Assembly (NCBI GenBank): GCA_945787585.1
Contig: CALZIG010000035.1
Span: 1 to 8,688, forward strand
Reading direction: 5' to 3'
DNA: 8,688 bases
From: an uncultured Gammaproteobacteria bacterium
GTDB lineage: Bacteria > Pseudomonadota > Gammaproteobacteria > SZUA-140
Numbering within the stretch: the stretch's first letter is position 1; each line of letters opens with the position of its first letter. Made by a program: the position numbers and the translations under genes. Positions 7,054-8,688 of the stretch are shown here, in pieces. The notes beneath the pieces are model-generated. The model did no database searches. It saw nothing but the letters and a program-made list of their open reading frames with translations, and had not been told where the DNA came from.

Positions 7054-8217
7054 ATGTCGGCACACGACAACGCCGCGCCGTACTGGCGTCTATCGGGCTT
7101 CTATTTCTTCTATTTTGCCGCCCTTGGCGCACTGCTCCCTTACTGGGGGCTTTACCTGCAATCACTCGGTTTTGGCGCACGTGAAATCGGTGAACTGATA
7201 GCGATTTTGATGGCGACCAAGATCGTCGCACCCAATATCTGGGGCTGGATTGCCGATCGCACCGGCCGACGCATGATGATTGTGCGGCTCGGCTCGTTGC
7301 TAGCGGTGATCACCTTTGCGGGGGTTCTGCTGGGGTCCACTTACTGGTGGCTCGCGTTTGTGATCTGTCTCTTTAGCTTCTTCTGGAATGCGACGTTGCC
7401 GCAGTTTGAGGCGACCACGATGACGCATCTCGGTGAAAGTACCCATCGCTATAGCATTATCAGGCTGTGGGGGTCAGTGGGCTTTATCATTACGGTGGTG
7501 CTGGTGGGGCCGCTGCTAGAGGCGCAGGGGATTGATCTGTTGCCACTTGTACTGATCGTGCTGTTTGCTGCGATCTGGTGTAGTAGCCTCATTGTGCCGG
7601 AGCGTGCCGCCGGTCACCTGCCGTTGGATCATGAGCCGTTGCGCAATGTGTTACGTCAACCGACGGTGGTGGCGCTATTACTGATCTGTTTTCTGGTGCA
7701 GATGAGCCACGGCCCCTATTACACATTTTATACGATCTACTTAGATGACTACGGCTACTCACGCAGCATGATTGGACAGCTGTGGGCGCTGGGAGTAGTG
7801 GCAGAGATTGGAGCCTTTCTGGTGATGCACCGTTTGATCCCGCGCTTTGGTGTACGTGGGTTGCTGCTAGTGGCACTCGCATTAACGACGTTGCGTTGGT
7901 TGTTAGTGGCATGGTGGGTGGAGTCGCTCGCCGTGATACTCTTTGCACAGTTACTGCATGCCTTTAGTTTTGGTGTTTTTCATGCGGTGGCGATCTCACT
8001 GATCCATCAATATTTTGTGGGGCGACACCAGGGCAGAGGGCAGGCGCTTTATAGCAGCTTGAGCTTTGGTGCAGGGGGTGCGATAGGGAGTTTATACAGC
8101 GGTTATACATGGGAATGGTTAGGGCCGACGGCGACATATTGCTTGGCCGCGATGGCTAGCTTTCTCGCATTTTGTATTGCATGGCAAAAAATTTGTCCAA
8201 AACGTGAAGAAAAGTGA
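7054..8217 (+). CDS. MFS transporter, MFS_1-like/HcaT-type
   Basis: The 387-residue inner-membrane protein has about 12 hydrophobic spans. The first half covers roughly 12-34, 44-63, 76-95, 97-116, 138-155 and 160-180. A loop at 181-202 follows, then the second half to about 378. The signature loop between helices 2 and 3 is present as GWIADRTGRR (64-73), the motif A of the superfamily. The first helix region (FYFFYFAALGALLPYWGLYL), the SRSMIGQLWALGVVAEI stretch (236-252) and LHAFSFGVFHAVAISLIH (301-318) resemble the HcaT (3-phenylpropionate permease)/MFS_1-like group. Substrate cannot be read from sequence; a small aromatic or organic acid, or a nucleoside, driven by protons is plausible. 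The ATG at 7054 has no visible Shine-Dalgarno sequence, so expression may lean on translation of aroC just upstream. The tRNA promoter begins 10 bases after its stop. Confidence 0.9.
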   Translation: MSAHDNAAPYWRLSGFYFFYFAALGALLPYWGLYLQSLGFGAREIGELIAILMATKIVAPNIWGWIADRTGRRMMIVRLGSLLAVITFAGVLLGSTYWWLAFVICLFSFFWNATLPQFEATTMTHLGESTHRYSIIRLWGSVGFIITVVLVGPLLEAQGIDLLPLVLIVLFAAIWCSSLIVPERAAGHLPLDHEPLRNVLRQPTVVALLLICFLVQMSHGPYYTFYTIYLDDYGYSRSMIGQLWALGVVAEIGAFLVMHRLIPRFGVRGLLLVALALTTLRWLLVAWWVESLAVILFAQLLHAFSFGVFHAVAISLIHQYFVGRHQGRGQALYSSLSFGAGGAIGSLYSGYTWEWLGPTATYCLAAMASFLAFCIAWQKICPKREEK

Positions 8218-8226
8218 GTCATTGAA

Positions 8227-8255
8227 TTGACGATCACACTGTCGCCGCGTATTAT
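8227..8255 (+). promoter_or_regulatory. Sigma-70 promoter of the tRNA cluster
   Basis: TTGACG (8227-8232, five of six) and TATTAT (8250-8255, five of six) are separated by exactly 17 bases. The bases after the -10 (CCCCTGCC) form a GC-rich discriminator, the hallmark of stable-RNA promoters under stringent (ppGpp) control. Transcription should start near 8262, giving a leader of about 60 bases before tRNA-Pro. Confidence 0.78.
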
Positions 8256-8282
8256 CCCCTGCCTTGTGGCGAGTGGTGATCG
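8231..8282 (+). repeat. Imperfect inverted repeat bracketing the tRNA promoter -10
   Basis: CGATCAC (8231-8237) pairs with GTGATCG (8276-8282), and TCGCC (8242-8246) pairs with GGCGA (8268-8272), with a small internal mismatch between them. The 21-base interior holds the -10 hexamer. In RNA read from the MFS gene it would fold as a 12-bp hairpin followed by a T-rich stretch (TGTTGTCTTT), so it could serve as the MFS terminator; as DNA it could be an operator. Confidence 0.5.
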
Positions 8283-8321
8283 TGTTGTCTTTCCGGTGCC
8301 GCATTAAACAGATGTAACATT

Positions 8322-8398
8322 CGGGGTATAGCGCAGCCTGGTAGCGCGCCTGCTTTGGGAGCAGGATGTCGGGAGTTCGAATCTCTCTACCCCGACCA
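8322..8398 (+). tRNA. tRNA-Pro (anticodon TGG)
   Basis: A full cloverleaf is visible. The 7-bp acceptor is CGGGGTA (8322-8328) with TACCCCG (8388-8394). The D stem is GCGC/GCGC, and the anticodon stem is CCTGC/GCAGG around loop TTTGGGA with TGG at 8356-8358. The T arm has loop TTCGAAT, followed by discriminator A and an encoded CCA. It reads proline codons. Confidence 0.97.
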
Positions 8399-8413
8399 TT
8401 TTTAGAAAAGTCT

Positions 8414-8443
8414 GTCTCAGGATTGTGATGACATCCTGTAGAC
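8414..8443 (+). other. Hairpin in the tRNA-Pro/tRNA-Arg spacer
   Basis: GTCT (8414-8417) plus CAGGAT (8418-8423) pairs with ATCCTG (8433-8438) plus AGAC (8440-8443): ten base pairs with one bulged T at 8439 and a 9-base loop. No T tract follows, so it is not a standard terminator. A ribonuclease processing site in the precursor RNA is one possible role. Confidence 0.55.
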
Positions 8444-8462
8444 GGTTGTCCTGGCAGTTTTA

Positions 8463-8539
8463 GCGCCTGTAGCTCATTCGGATAGAGCATCGGCCTTCTA
8501 AGCCGAGGGTAGCAGGTTCGAATCCTGCCAGGCGCGCCA
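8463..8539 (+). tRNA. tRNA-Arg (anticodon TCT)
   Basis: The acceptor is GCGCCTG (8463-8469) with CAGGCGC (8529-8535), then discriminator G and encoded CCA. The anticodon stem TCGGC/GCCGA encloses loop CTTCTAA with TCT at 8497-8499, reading AGA. The T arm is GCAGG/CCTGC with loop TTCGAAT. The preceding spacer is 64 bases, so the cluster is probably one transcript. Confidence 0.97.
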
Positions 8540-8578
8540 TATTATTTTAAGTATGGTAGGTTGTGTAAAAAGTTTTAT

Positions 8579-8655
8579 GGTGAGCGTAGCTCAGTTGGTA
8601 GAGCCCCGGATTGTGATTCCGGTGGTCGTGGGTTCGAGCCCCATCGTTCACCCCA
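8579..8655 (+). tRNA. tRNA-His (anticodon GTG)
   Basis: The acceptor is GTGAGCG (8580-8586) with CGTTCAC (8645-8651, one G-U pair). The extra 5' G at 8579 (G-1) faces C at 8652, the identity mark of histidine tRNA. CCA is encoded at 8653-8655. The anticodon stem CCGGA/TCCGG encloses loop TTGTGAT with GTG at 8603-8605. The 39-base spacer before it is AT-rich. Confidence 0.97.
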
Positions 8656-8660
8656 TTTCA

Positions 8661-8688
8661 GGGCCGTTAGCTCAGTTGGTAGAGCAGC
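8661..8688 (+). tRNA. 5' part of a tRNA gene, probably tRNA-Lys, cut by the window edge
   Basis: The start GGGCCGT, then TA, D stem GCTC (8670-8673) and GAGC (8682-8685) around loop AGTTGGTA, closely resembles the 5' third of enterobacterial tRNA-Lys (GGGTCGT, then the same D arm). The anticodon is beyond the window, so the amino acid is inferred. It follows tRNA-His by 5 bases. Confidence 0.75.

Noticed and set aside
5403..7070. Long minus-strand open frames opposite the reductase and aroC (155, 123, 166 and 175 codons)
   Set aside because: They lie entirely or almost entirely opposite clearly functional genes, have low-complexity Arg/His/Ser-rich translations, and resemble no family; they are shadows of GC-rich codon use.
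8119..8490. 123-codon minus-strand open frame across the MFS end and the tRNA genes
   Set aside because: Its middle part (GREIRTPDILLPKQARYQA) is the antisense of tRNA-Pro, a well-known false protein prediction. It has no ribosome site or independent support.

Overview
The window looks like a chromosomal segment of a moderately GC-rich gammaproteobacterium. The evidence is the HemN C-terminus, the AroC type, the gammaproteobacterial style of the lipoprotein subtilase, and a tRNA cluster (Pro-TGG, Arg-TCT, His-GTG, then probably Lys) with encoded CCA ends. I cannot name a genus from sequence alone. All supported genes are on the + strand, and I see no IS element, phage gene or CRISPR array.

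Layout. (1) Positions 1-305 hold the 3' end of hemN (anaerobic haem synthesis) and a good rho-independent terminator. (2) Positions 422-1447 encode an exported protein of unknown function with a helical N-terminal part and a beta-rich C-terminal part ending in an aromatic residue, as outer-membrane barrels do. (3) Positions 1722-4936 hold two lipoprotein genes joined by an ATGA overlap. The first is a large multi-domain S8 (subtilisin) protease; the second is a small protein with a PrcB-like C-terminal domain. (4) Positions 5004-5885 encode a beta-hydroxyacid dehydrogenase of the tartronate semialdehyde reductase type. (5) Positions 5925-8217 hold aroC (chorismate synthase) and, 16 bases later, an MFS transporter of the HcaT-like group. 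(6) Positions 8227-8688 hold a strong promoter with a GC-rich discriminator, followed by three complete tRNA genes and the 5' part of a fourth.

How the genes fit together. The most interesting unit is the protease/PrcB-like pair. In Treponema denticola a PrcB lipoprotein supports the subtilisin-family protease dentilisin (PrtP). Here a lipid-anchored subtilase and a PrcB-like lipoprotein are translationally coupled, so a two-component cell-surface protease complex is a reasonable inference. The protease also has an unusual order: a PPC domain lies between the lipid anchor and the propeptide, so self-processing would separate the catalytic part from the anchor. The remaining genes are housekeeping or common metabolic genes. 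I did not find a wholly new system. The new element, if any, is this protease pair and perhaps the orphan outer-membrane-like protein just upstream.
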